This document shows, in pieces, positions 43,518 to 51,916 of a stretch of 64,000 nucleotides of DNA. The stretch's first letter is position 1. Every line of letters begins with the position of its first letter. Source of the stretch: an uncultured Clostridia bacterium (lineage in GTDB: Bacteria; Bacillota; Clostridia; Oscillospirales; CAG-272); the NCBI GenBank assembly GCA_944381115.1, contig CALWJV010000015.1, positions 203,894 through 267,893 of the forward strand, in the 5' to 3' direction. The notes beneath the pieces were generated by a model that made no database searches, had not been told where the DNA came from, and worked only from the letters and a program-made list of their open reading frames with translations. The position numbers were made by a program, and so were the translations under genes.

Positions 43518-45284
43518 TTAGTCAGACGAATTTTTTATTTCAAAATATCCGCCTGGTTTTTGGATTATTTTTTTCTTTATTTCAAGCATAGTTACTATGG
43601 AAAGTAGTTTTGGTACAGGTATACCGAGTTCAGACATGGAGTCTATTCCAGAATTTGGGTGCTGAAAAATAAATTTAAGCACGGCGGATTCAGTTTCACT
43701 TAAACCATCGAAGTTTATCTTTTTTTCAATGGCATCGATTTTTTTATTTTGTTTGCTGTTTGATATACCGGTTTTTGGCCTAATTTCTTTTTTCTCTGAC
43801 ATTATACGTTTAAAAGGAGATTTTTTATTTTTTTCAGTGCCGCTTTTTACTGCGGCGGCGACCGGATCATCAACTGCTTTATATGTTTCTATGGGGAAAA
43901 TACTATCTGTTTCAGAAAAGTTTGTTTTAAAACGCGACTCATTTATATTTTCAAAATTTTTAAACCCTTCATCAGAAAGTACTACTTCATATCCGTTTTC
44001 CGGCATGGGTTCTTTAGGGTATGTAAGATAAACTCTTTCCATGCTTTCCGGAAATAAAGCCTTTTTTTGTCTTGTTTCCGGATCAAGCGACATATATGAA
44101 GCGGCAACTTCTTCTTCAGTCATTCCGTTATATAGTATTGTCGGACGAGGCTGAACGGCAACAAATCTTTTTGGTATTTGACCGTGTGTAATATTATCGT
44201 GATTAATGTTTTGTTGATTTTGGGAGTTGTTACCGTATTCAGTATTATTTAAAAACTTATTATTAAAATCAGCAGATTTAAAATTATATTCTTGAGGAAT
44301 ATAATTTTTTTGATAAACGTCTCTTTTTACCGGATCCGTATTTTGCGGTTTTACACCGTAATTTGGAACAGCATTATCCGGTTTGATCTTTTTTGAAAAC
44401 CTGAAATCATAAATTTCAGAGAAATCAGAGATAATATCTTTAGCAGAAGTAACCATTTTTGCACCGTTTTGAATTAGCAGGTTGGTTCCGGTGCTGGCAA
44501 GTTCTCCGACTTTACCCGGTATAGCGTAAATAAGTTTGCCTTGCTTCAGTCCGTGTGAAGCGGTTATTAATGCACCGCTTCTTTCTGATGCCTCGACAAC
44601 CAAAACAGCTTTTGATATTCCGCTTATCAGTCTGTTGCGTACAGGGAAGTGTTTTCCGATAGGACGGACACCGGGAGCATATTCTGTTATAACCGTTCCA
44701 TGTCCTATGATTTCCTGCATCAATCTGTAATTTTCTTTTGGATAAACAATATCTATTCCACATCCGAGAAAGGCAACTGTGTGACCGCCTGCATCAAGAG
44801 CGCCTCTGTGTGCTGCGGTATCTGCACCGAGTGCCATACCGCTTACAACTATAACACCAGATGAAGCAAGATCATGGGAAATTGTATAAGCGGAAGAGCT
44901 TCCGTATGCGGTCACATCTCTTGTACCGACAACTGCAATGCTTAAGGCACGAGAAAAATCCGGGAGGCGACCTTTGTAGTAAAGTACAAGAGGATGACCG
45001 GAGATTTTCAAAAGCGGTGAAGGAAAATTTTTGTTTTCCGGAGTTAATATACCAATATTTTCTTTTTCACAGAAATCAATTATTGAATAAACACGACCGA
45101 GTCTTTTATCTGAAAGCCTTGAAAATAGATAATCATTGTTTTTACAGAAAGGGAAGATCGCTGTTTTATCAGCCTCATATATTGCTTTTGGATCATGGTC
45201 AAATGCGTACAAAAGAGAATCAGAAACGGGTGATCCGGTTTCAAATATAAGACTTAGCCATAACCAATAACCTATGTCTCGCAT
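43518..45284 (-). CDS. dprA: DNA-processing protein DprA with a long inserted linker
   Basis: A 588-residue DprA, which loads RecA on incoming single-stranded DNA in transformation. The Rossmann domain (about 105-295) has VGTRDVTAYG, SGMALGADTAAH, FLGCGIDIVYP and FPVRNRLISG. A winged helix closes the protein (about 523-585). Between them are about 215 residues rich in Asn, Gln, Lys and Pro (about 298-513), absent from ordinary 300-370-residue DprA. ATG 45284 has GAAAGG 8 bases upstream; the ATG at 45290 is too close to it. Confidence 0.93.
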   Translation of the reverse strand: MRDIGYWLWLSLIFETGSPVSDSLLYAFDHDPKAIYEADKTAIFPFCKNNDYLFSRLSDKRLGRVYSIIDFCEKENIGILTPENKNFPSPLLKISGHPLVLYYKGRLPDFSRALSIAVVGTRDVTAYGSSSAYTISHDLASSGVIVVSGMALGADTAAHRGALDAGGHTVAFLGCGIDIVYPKENYRLMQEIIGHGTVITEYAPGVRPIGKHFPVRNRLISGISKAVLVVEASERSGALITASHGLKQGKLIYAIPGKVGELASTGTNLLIQNGAKMVTSAKDIISDFSEIYDFRFSKKIKPDNAVPNYGVKPQNTDPVKRDVYQKNYIPQEYNFKSADFNNKFLNNTEYGNNSQNQQNINHDNITHGQIPKRFVAVQPRPTILYNGMTEEEVAASYMSLDPETRQKKALFPESMERVYLTYPKEPMPENGYEVVLSDEGFKNFENINESRFKTNFSETDSIFPIETYKAVDDPVAAAVKSGTEKNKKSPFKRIMSEKKEIRPKTGISNSKQNKKIDAIEKKINFDGLSETESAVLKFIFQHPNSGIDSMSELGIPVPKLLSIVTMLEIKKKIIQKPGGYFEIKNSSD

Positions 45285-45382
45285 ATTCATATCCTTTCAG
45301 TAAAATATAATTTTAATACACAGCTAAAAATATTAAAAAATAAACCTTTATACATATGAGTAAAAAATACTTCAGGTATCGG

Positions 45383-46183
45383 TCATAACTTTAAATTTGC
45401 ATATTGCTCCCAAAGAAGTATTGTTGCAGCAGAGGCGGCGTTAAGCGATTCGGTATTTTGTTCCATTGGAATTATAACAGTTCCGTTTGATGCTTCTGTT
45501 ACATCTTTGCTTATACCGTTTCCCTCGTTTCCAATAATAAATGCGACAGAGGAGTCTATTTTGATATTTTTAATGGAAACGGAATTTTTATCCAGTGAGG
45601 CAGAATAAATTTTAAAGCCGTTTTCTTTTAGGGCATAAACCGTGGCAGGAAGTTCCTTTACCCGAGCGGTTTTCTGACGGAAAACCGCTCCCATTGATGC
45701 ACGTATTGTTTTGGGGTTATAGATATCTGCGCAGTCATCGCTCATTATGACGTTTTCGTACCCGAAAGCAGAAGCAGTCCGAAGAATAGTACCGAGATTT
45801 CCGGGATCACGAATACCGTCAAGCAAAATAATGGGAGAATCTAAAACTCTTCCTTTATATATTATATATAAAATATGTAATTTGTCAAGGGTTTTTGAAA
45901 TACAGAATATGCCTTCAGGAGATTTTTCATAAGAAATTTTTTCGTAGACCTCAGGGCTTACGGAGATTATTTGAAACGGATATTTTTTTTCATGAAATAA
46001 TGAAAGGTTATTTTCTGTTACGAAAACTGTTTGGAGGGGAATTTTTTCTTTTAATGCTTCTTCAAAAAGTTTTCTCCCTTCAAAGCAGAATTTTCCTTCT
46101 TTCTCTCTGTTTTTTTTATCGGAGAGTTTAATTGTATTTTTTATGTAATCGTTGTTACGGGAAGTAATTTTTTGAAATTCCAT
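45383..46183 (-). CDS. SpoU-type (TrmH/RlmB-like) RNA 2'-O-methyltransferase
   Basis: A 266-residue SPOUT methyltransferase acting on rRNA or tRNA ribose. An N-terminal L30e-like substrate-binding domain precedes the knot: motif 1 is DPGNLGTILRTA, motif 2 is FIIGNEGNGIS and motif 3 is ESLNAASAATILLWE. The family is clear but the exact nucleotide is not. It is the first gene of the long dprA-to-rsfS run. Confidence 0.9.
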   Translation of the reverse strand: MEFQKITSRNNDYIKNTIKLSDKKNREKEGKFCFEGRKLFEEALKEKIPLQTVFVTENNLSLFHEKKYPFQIISVSPEVYEKISYEKSPEGIFCISKTLDKLHILYIIYKGRVLDSPIILLDGIRDPGNLGTILRTASAFGYENVIMSDDCADIYNPKTIRASMGAVFRQKTARVKELPATVYALKENGFKIYSASLDKNSVSIKNIKIDSSVAFIIGNEGNGISKDVTEASNGTVIIPMEQNTESLNAASAATILLWEQYANLKL

Positions 46184-46312
46184 ATAAACATTCCTTTTTA
46201 TTCAGAATCATTTTTATAAATCAGAAAAAAACTTTAAAGTAATGGAAGTTTAGTACTAAATATATATCATATATTAAGTATATTAAAAAAAATCACACCA
46301 TTTACTGAAAAT

Positions 46313-46360
46313 GAAAAGCGGATATTTCTTGAAAACAAGAAGTTACCCGCTTTATTTTTA
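46313..46360 (-). terminator. Terminator of infC-rpmI-rplT
   Basis: Minus strand: AAAGCGGGTAACTTCTTG-tttt-CAAGAAATATCCGCTTT, imperfect but long. Only TTTTC follows, so the T-tract is short. Confidence 0.7.
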
Positions 46361-46446
46361 TTATAATGTGCAATGCCGGTTTAAAACAAGATTATAAATT
46401 TTATAACCGTAATTTTTCGGCAACGGATACCGCACAAATTAACTGA

Positions 46447-46800
46447 TTAAAGGGCAGCCTTAGCCTTTGTGCAAAGTTCAGCGAATGCTGCAGAGTCAGC
46501 AACGGCGATTTCAGAGAGCATTTTTCTGTTGAGGTCAATTCCTGCTTTTTTAAGACCGTTGACTAATGTAGAATAATTCATTCCGTTAATTTTAGCTTGG
46601 GCTGAAATTCTTGTAATCCAAATTCTGCGGAAATCTCTTTTTTTCATTTTTCTGCCTGCAAAAGCATAATTTCCGCTCTTCATGACGGCTTGTTTTGCCA
46701 TCTTAAAATGTTTTGACTTAGAACCCCAATATCCTTTTGCAGCTTTTAATATTTTTTTTCTTCTTTTGCGCGTCATAATTGCGCCCTTTATTCTTGCCAT
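46447..46800 (-). CDS. rplT: 50S ribosomal protein L20
   Basis: A 117-residue primary 23S rRNA-binding protein essential for early 50S assembly. The basic N-terminus ([18 protein letters not shown]) and [19 protein letters not shown] are typical. In Firmicutes L20 also represses this operon by binding the infC leader. It lies 34 bases after rpmI. Confidence 0.98.
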   Translation of the reverse strand: MARIKGAIMTRKRRKKILKAAKGYWGSKSKHFKMAKQAVMKSGNYAFAGRKMKKRDFRRIWITRISAQAKINGMNYSTLVNGLKKAGIDLNRKMLSEIAVADSAAFAELCTKAKAAL

Positions 46801-46834
46801 AACTTAAATCCTCCTTATAGACTATATCCGATTA

Positions 46835-47029
46835 TTAATGAGAAATGAGTTTTTTGATGTTCGGAGCCATTGCATTGCTGAGATAACCCGTTTTTCTGAG
46901 GCATCTTTTGCGTTTGGTGGTTTTAAGTCCGAGTTTGTGGCGGCGATTCATGTGATTTAACTTAACTTTTCCGCTTTTAGTTACAGTAAATCTTTTTGCG
47001 GAAGCACTGTGTGTTTTAATTTTTCCCAT
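46835..47029 (-). CDS. rpmI: 50S ribosomal protein L35
   Basis: A 64-residue basic ribosomal protein (MGKIKTHSASAKRF). ATG 47029 lies 8 bases after AAAGGAG; the in-frame ATG at 47047 lies upstream of that site and overlaps infC, so it is rejected. It lies 14 bases after infC. Confidence 0.97.
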   Translation of the reverse strand: MGKIKTHSASAKRFTVTKSGKVKLNHMNRRHKLGLKTTKRKRCLRKTGYLSNAMAPNIKKLISH

Positions 47030-47043
47030 AATTAGAACTCCTT

Positions 47044-47592
47044 TCATTTTGCCGCGGCAGATTTTGCCGGAGCGATAAACATTATCATATTTCTGCCGTC
47101 GAGTACTGCGGCTTTTTCGGGTGCACCGAGATCACTGCAAGCCTCTTGGAAGCGTGCAAGAAGGTCTTTTCCGACATCTTGACGTGACATCTGGCGGCCT
47201 TTAAACTTTACCATAACCTTGACTTTGTTTCCGTCGGTCAAAAAACGGCGCGCATGATTAACTTTTGTGTTGAAGTCATTTGTATCAATAAGGCAGGTAA
47301 GTTGAATTTCCTTAATTTCAATAACCTTTTGTTTTTTTCTGGCTTCTTTTTCTTTTTTGTCTCGGTCAAATCTGAATTTTCCGTAGTCCATGATTTTGCA
47401 TACCGGCGGATCAGCCTGTGCACTCATAAGCACAAGATCAAGTCCCTTATCGTATGCTTTTTCAAGAGCGACGGAGTAGGTAAGTATACCGAACTGTTCT
47501 CCGCTATCACCTATAACCCGTATATTTTTTCCGGACTCAAAGTTAATATCTTCATTAATTACATGCTCTTTTCCGTTTGTATTTTTGATAAT
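47044..47592 (-). CDS. infC: Translation initiation factor IF-3
   Basis: A 182-residue factor that binds the 30S subunit and checks start codons. The N-terminal domain has INEDI and the IRVIGDSGEQFGI block; the C-terminal RNA-binding domain has CKIMDYGKFRF and VMVKFKGRQM. No ATG/GTG/TTG suits the strong TGGAGGTG site; the first codon at proper spacing (6 bases) is ATT at 47592, with ATC next. AUU starts are known for infC and allow IF-3 to limit its own synthesis. An ATG at 47646 lies inside the leader attenuator and is rejected. Confidence 0.95.
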   Translation of the reverse strand: MIKNTNGKEHVINEDINFESGKNIRVIGDSGEQFGILTYSVALEKAYDKGLDLVLMSAQADPPVCKIMDYGKFRFDRDKKEKEARKKQKVIEIKEIQLTCLIDTNDFNTKVNHARRFLTDGNKVKVMVKFKGRQMSRQDVGKDLLARFQEACSDLGAPEKAAVLDGRNMIMFIAPAKSAAAK

Positions 47593-47603
47593 AAAGCACC
47601 TCC
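47590..47603 (-). promoter_or_regulatory. infC ribosome site with AUU start codon
   Basis: GGAGG (complement of 47599-47603), a 6-base spacer and ATT (47592-47590). This is the only well-placed initiation signal and it sets the infC start at a non-canonical codon. Confidence 0.8.
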
Positions 47604-47737
47604 AGTAAAATAAAAAATGCGGTAAAGGCTCAAAATCTCTCCGCATACATAAAAGAATCCTTAAGTAAGGAACCTGATATTGACCTGACGTAAAATAAAT
47701 TTAGCAGGTGAAAGCAGAGAGCTTTGCTTCTTTGTAC
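47593..47737 (-). ncRNA. infC-rpmI-rplT leader RNA (L20-leader-like)
   Basis: About 145 transcribed bases separate the promoter from infC. They hold a possible GCAAAGC/GCTTTC pairing, a middle segment with CACCTG...CAGGT complementarity (TCAGGTCAATATCAGG), and a terminator hairpin just before the ribosome site. This matches the layout of the L20-binding attenuator described for low-GC Gram-positives. The assignment rests on context and layout, not on a covariance model. Confidence 0.65.
47611..47646 (-). terminator. Leader attenuator hairpin of infC
   Basis: Minus strand: ATGCGG, an 18-base loop, CCGCAT, then TTTTTATTTT, ending 7 bases before the infC ribosome site. Premature termination here would switch the operon off. 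Confidence 0.75.
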
Positions 47738-47743
47738 TTGAAT

Positions 47744-47772
47744 ATTATATCATAAAAAAAATGTTTTGTCAA
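47744..47772 (-). promoter_or_regulatory. Consensus sigma-A promoter of infC-rpmI-rplT
   Basis: Minus strand: TTGACA (47767-47772), 17 bases, TATAAT (47744-47749). Confidence 0.9.
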
Positions 47773-47817
47773 TACTTTTTCATTTTTTTTAAAAAAATAT
47801 TGATATTTGGTTTTAAA

Positions 47818-47855
47818 TAATAAACGAAGCCCCTTTTTTATATGTAGGGGCTTCG
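47818..47855 (-). terminator. Terminator of serC-serA
   Basis: CGAAGCCCC / GGGGCTTCG with a 13-base loop, followed on the minus strand by TTTATTATTT. Confidence 0.78.
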
Positions 47856-47918
47856 CGAAATTATATATTATTAAATAAAAATGGTTACTTTTTATATTAA
47901 GATAAAAGAACTGTTTAA

Positions 47919-49058
47919 TCAGTCAATAACATTGACGCCTGTTACACCATTAACGGCTTTAATTGCATTAATGTTAACGTCGCCATCAACATCGTAAACG
48001 GCATAACCGTATACCCCTTTAACTGCATTTGCACTCTGAATGCAATTGCCTATAACGGCAGAAATTTTATCGGCGTCAGTATTTTTGAAGAGAACGCAGA
48101 TTCTTTTTGAGCCTTTTCTTTCAAGGACGAGACGAGGATATGTAACAGCATTGACAAGATTTCCGTTTTCAAAGTAATCTATTATCTGCTTTACTGCCAT
48201 TATGGCACAATTGTCTTCAGATTCTGCTGTTGAAGCCCCGAGGTGAGGTATTGTGATAATGTTCTTATTTTTATCAATAATTTCGGTGGTAGGGAAGTCA
48301 ACAATATATTTTGCGATTTTTCCGTTTTCAAGAGAGACAAGAATGTCCGTACTGTTTACAAGATCAGCACGTGAAAAATTGAGGATTTTAACTCCGTCTT
48401 TCATTTTAGAGAATGCGGAAGCGTTGAGCATACCTTTGGTTTCTGCGGTTGCTGGGATATGAAGTGTGATATAATCTGCACAGTTATAGATATCATCGTA
48501 GCTTGCAACAATCTTAACATTAGGAGCAAGCAAAGCCTTTGCAGCATCTGAAAGGTATGGATCATACCCTACAACATTCATTCCAAGAGCATCAGCCGCA
48601 TTTGCGACGAGACGGCCAATGGCACCGAGTCCGATGATACCGAGAGTTTTACCGAGGATTTCACAGCCGGCAAACTGAGATTTTCCTTTTTCGACTTTTT
48701 TTGCTGCGTCTTCATCCCCCTTAAGAGTTTTTGACCATTCAAATCCACCGACAATATCTCTTGATGCGAGGAAAAGCGCACAGAGGACGATTTCTTTGAC
48801 ACCGTTTGCGTTTGCGCCGGGTGTGTTAAATACAACGATACCATTGTCAGCACATTTGTCAAGAGGAATGTTATTTACACCTGCTCCGGCTCTGGCAACT
48901 GCTTTGACAGAGTCAGGAAAAACGAACTCATGAAGATCGGCGGAACGTACAAGAATAGCGCTTGGATTATTAATTTCTTCACCAACAGTATATTTTGTCG
49001 GGTCAAAATTATCCGTTCCAACCTTTGCAATTTTATTCATAAGACGGACATTATACAT
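47919..49058 (-). CDS. serA: D-3-phosphoglycerate dehydrogenase
   Basis: A 379-residue D-2-hydroxyacid dehydrogenase that oxidises 3-phosphoglycerate, the first step of serine synthesis. The NAD motif GLGAIG is at 143-148; the catalytic arginine lies in NFSRADLVN and the catalytic histidine in PHLGAST. A short ACT-like domain (about 310-379) is likely for serine feedback. It follows serC by 141 bases, so serC-serA is one pathway unit. Confidence 0.93.
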   Translation of the reverse strand: MYNVRLMNKIAKVGTDNFDPTKYTVGEEINNPSAILVRSADLHEFVFPDSVKAVARAGAGVNNIPLDKCADNGIVVFNTPGANANGVKEIVLCALFLASRDIVGGFEWSKTLKGDEDAAKKVEKGKSQFAGCEILGKTLGIIGLGAIGRLVANAADALGMNVVGYDPYLSDAAKALLAPNVKIVASYDDIYNCADYITLHIPATAETKGMLNASAFSKMKDGVKILNFSRADLVNSTDILVSLENGKIAKYIVDFPTTEIIDKNKNIITIPHLGASTAESEDNCAIMAVKQIIDYFENGNLVNAVTYPRLVLERKGSKRICVLFKNTDADKISAVIGNCIQSANAVKGVYGYAVYDVDGDVNINAIKAVNGVTGVNVID

Positions 49059-49199
49059 AACTGATAACCAAACCTTTCGATTTTTTTAAGCAACTTGTTT
49101 TATATTTCAGGTAATAATGTTTGAAGTATAAACCGTTGTAATTGGAATCAAAAACGCATTTTAAACTTAATAACAGCGATTTGATGGTATAACTTGAAA

Positions 49200-50291
49200 T
49201 TACTTTTTAGGATTTGCAGCAGCAAAATTTTTCATAAAGTCAACGAGTTTAACTACGCCTTCATAGGGCATTGCGTTGTAAATAGATGCTCTCATGCCTC
49301 CAACACTTCTGTGTCCTTTAAGATTTACAAGGCCAACTTTTTCGGCTTCTGCCGGGAATTTTTTGTCAAGTTCCTCGATTCCGGTTACGAAAGTTACATT
49401 CATAAGAGAGCGGGAGTCTTTTTTTACAGGAGCGATGTAGTAATCCTGACTGTCCAGATAATCGTAAAGGTATTTTGCTTTTTTAATATTTATTTCCTGC
49501 ATTTTTTCGAGACCACCGAGTCCGAGGATCCACTCATAAACAAGTTTTGCAATATAAATTGAGTAACACGGAGGGGTATTATACATAGAACCGTTGTCAG
49601 CCATAAGTTTCCAATCAAGCATTGAAGGAGTGTTTTCTTTAGCATATCCGAGAAGGTCTTCGCGTACAATTACGATTGTTACACCTGCAGGAGCCATATT
49701 TTTTTGTGCACCGGCATAAATAACACCGAATTTAGTTACATCTACAGGTTCGGAAATTATACAAGAAGACATATCTGCAACCAGTGGAATATTTCCGGTG
49801 TCAGGTATGTAATTATACTTTGTTCCGTAAATTGTATTGTTAAAGCAAATATGTACATAAGAAGCATCAGGTGAAATCATGTCTTTGGTTATCACCGGAA
49901 TACGGTCAAAGTTTGTGTCTTTGGAGGAAGCAATAGATTTTACGTCAAACCCGAGTTTTTGGGCTTCTTTAAATGCTTTACCGGAAAATTGTCCGGAAAT
50001 GACATAATCAGCCTTACCGGTTTTTCCTATAAGGTTAAGCGGAATTGCGGCAAACTGTATTGAAGCACCGCCCTGTAAAAAAAGGACCTTGTAATTGTCG
50101 GGTATGTTCATAAGTTTACGAAGAGAAGCCTCTGCTTCTTTAATGATTGCGTCATAAACAGGTGAACGGTGACTCATTTCCATTACGGACATACCGCTAC
50201 CTTTGTAGTCAAGCATTTCGCTTGCAGCCGTTTCAAGAACAGGAACGGGAAGCATGGAAGGACCTGCCGAAAAGTTAAATACTCTGCTCAT
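49200..50291 (-). CDS. serC: Phosphoserine aminotransferase
   Basis: A 363-residue PLP aminotransferase that makes phosphoserine from 3-phosphohydroxypyruvate and glutamate. It has NFSAGPSMLP at the start, QGGASIQF in the cofactor site and GAQKNMAPAG with the PLP lysine. Its ribosome site is CGGAGG. It is the first gene of serC-serA, with a promoter at 50337-50365. A phosphoserine phosphatase is not in the window. Confidence 0.97.
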   Translation of the reverse strand: MSRVFNFSAGPSMLPVPVLETAASEMLDYKGSGMSVMEMSHRSPVYDAIIKEAEASLRKLMNIPDNYKVLFLQGGASIQFAAIPLNLIGKTGKADYVISGQFSGKAFKEAQKLGFDVKSIASSKDTNFDRIPVITKDMISPDASYVHICFNNTIYGTKYNYIPDTGNIPLVADMSSCIISEPVDVTKFGVIYAGAQKNMAPAGVTIVIVREDLLGYAKENTPSMLDWKLMADNGSMYNTPPCYSIYIAKLVYEWILGLGGLEKMQEINIKKAKYLYDYLDSQDYYIAPVKKDSRSLMNVTFVTGIEELDKKFPAEAEKVGLVNLKGHRSVGGMRASIYNAMPYEGVVKLVDFMKNFAAANPKK

Positions 50292-50336
50292 TATAAAATA
50301 CCTCCGTTGAGTAATATAATTTAATCATACCTTTAC

Positions 50337-50365
50337 ATTATAATCCCTTTAGATTAATTAGTCAA
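50337..50365 (-). promoter_or_regulatory. Promoter of serC-serA
   Basis: Minus strand: TTGACT (50360-50365), 17 bases, TATAAT (50337-50342). Confidence 0.85.
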
Positions 50366-50718
50366 GAGGTTTTTAAAAAAATGACAATTTTTTTGATTTT
50401 TATACAGGTTGCGTTTTTTAAATTTACAAATTATACGGAACATTAAGTATTTCTGCCAGAATTAACATCTATTTTAAGTGTAATTTTCAGATCGAAAAAG
50501 ATAATTTTTGTAATTTGCAATAAGCAAGAAAAAAAATTTAAAAGAGTATTTGTTCTTATAATAAAAGGGCGGATAGATTTTTAAAAAGCAAAGCTAACGA
50601 AATCAAATAGATTAATGTTAATGTATTGCGGTAAAAGAATGAAAATTAACTCGACAATTTTTGAAATATTATTCATTAGAGGTGTATTTTAAAACATTTG
50701 AAAAAATAAATCGAAAAA
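50366..50718. other. AT-rich intergenic stretch, no supported gene
   Basis: A plus-strand TATAAT followed by AAAAGGGCGG (50555-50573) looks like a promoter/ribosome-site pair but opens no frame. A 25-codon frame near 50615 lacks a ribosome site. No riboswitch pattern seen. Confidence 0.4.
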
Positions 50719-51618
50719 TTATTTCCATAAAGGAGAGGGATAAAATCCGTCATCTATTTGTTTTTTTATTCCAGCCATGACTGCCGGTTTATCTTCTTTG
50801 TATGTGACTCCGTACCATTTTGCATTGGTTTTATAAACATCTACCTCAGCAACTTTGTTATCGATCATTTCTTTTACGGAAAGCGGCAAGTAGTATTCAG
50901 AATTTTTGTCAGGTAATTTTGAAAGAAATGTTTCAAAGCCTTTTTCAATGTATTTAAATACATTTGGAGTAAAACCCCAGCAATTCATGGAAACGACAGA
51001 ATCGACTGAAATGGGAATTTTAATTTCGTTTTCTTCGTATTCAGCGCCGTTTTCGGTTGCAAATATCTTTGTTTTTTCGGTTATATCGATAAGTTTTCCG
51101 AATTTGTCAACATTGCATATACCTCTTGAAACAGATCCGTTTTCTGTAAGAGTATTTTTAAGTACGTATCCTATCATACAACTGTCAACTTTGTTTGAAT
51201 TTTTTGTACACGATAGGTGTTCGGAGAGTTTTTTAAATGCATCTCTTCCGTAAAAATCATCTGCATTTATTACGGCAAAATTGTCATTTACAATGTGTCT
51301 GGCGGCTAAAACAGCATGTGCTGTACCAAAAGGCTTAAGTCTTCCGTTAGCAATATTTTTGAATTTTTCAGGGACATCGTACATTTCTTGGAAGGCATAT
51401 TCAACTTTTAAGTAACGTTCTGCCCGAATACCGATTGTGTTTTTAAAAACATCAAGATTTTCTTTTTTTATCACAAAAACGACTTTGTCAAATCCCGTTT
51501 TGAAAGCGTCATATATTGAAAAATCAACAATAAATTCACCGGTTTCGGTAATGGGGTCGATTTGTTTTAACCCTCCGTAACGTGAGGCCATTCCTGCTGC
51601 AAGTACAACAAGTGTCAT
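50719..51618 (-). CDS. Sugar-phosphate nucleotidyltransferase-like protein
   Basis: A 299-residue GT-A-fold nucleotidyltransferase with LAAGMASRYGGLKQ (NTP loop) and INADDFYG (metal aspartates). It should join an NTP to a sugar phosphate; the sugar is unknown. Related proteins often sit beside a sugar kinase, but none is next to it here. It is a single-gene unit with its own promoter. Confidence 0.85.
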   Translation of the reverse strand: MTLVVLAAGMASRYGGLKQIDPITETGEFIVDFSIYDAFKTGFDKVVFVIKKENLDVFKNTIGIRAERYLKVEYAFQEMYDVPEKFKNIANGRLKPFGTAHAVLAARHIVNDNFAVINADDFYGRDAFKKLSEHLSCTKNSNKVDSCMIGYVLKNTLTENGSVSRGICNVDKFGKLIDITEKTKIFATENGAEYEENEIKIPISVDSVVSMNCWGFTPNVFKYIEKGFETFLSKLPDKNSEYYLPLSVKEMIDNKVAEVDVYKTNAKWYGVTYKEDKPAVMAGIKKQIDDGFYPSPLWK

Positions 51619-51695
51619 GTTTTCTATCCTTTCGGCTTTAATTTTAATGTTATATTGTGAAGATAATTTTTCATAAACTGCTTTTTATACTCATA

Positions 51696-51724
51696 ATTAT
51701 ATAATATTATCTGCGGTGAGTAAA
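51696..51724 (-). promoter_or_regulatory. Promoter of the nucleotidyltransferase gene
   Basis: Minus strand: TTTACT (51719-51724), 17 bases, TATAAT (51696-51701). Confidence 0.7.
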
Positions 51725-51822
51725 TGATATTTTTTAAACAAAGTATTTATATATTATTTCGATGATTTAAATTAAATTATTTAAAATAAAAAGAAAACTT
51801 TTTTTAATTCGACAAAAATAAC

Positions 51823-51851
51823 TTGTATTCGGGATTAAAATGTGATATACT
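51823..51851 (+). promoter_or_regulatory. Promoter of the Xer recombinase gene
   Basis: TTGTAT (51823-51828), 17 bases, TATACT (51846-51851). Confidence 0.7.
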
Positions 51852-51916
51852 TTACATGTAAAAATCATTGGTATTAAATTTTAAATAACTGTGATTTTAA
51901 AAAGGGGATGTTTAAA

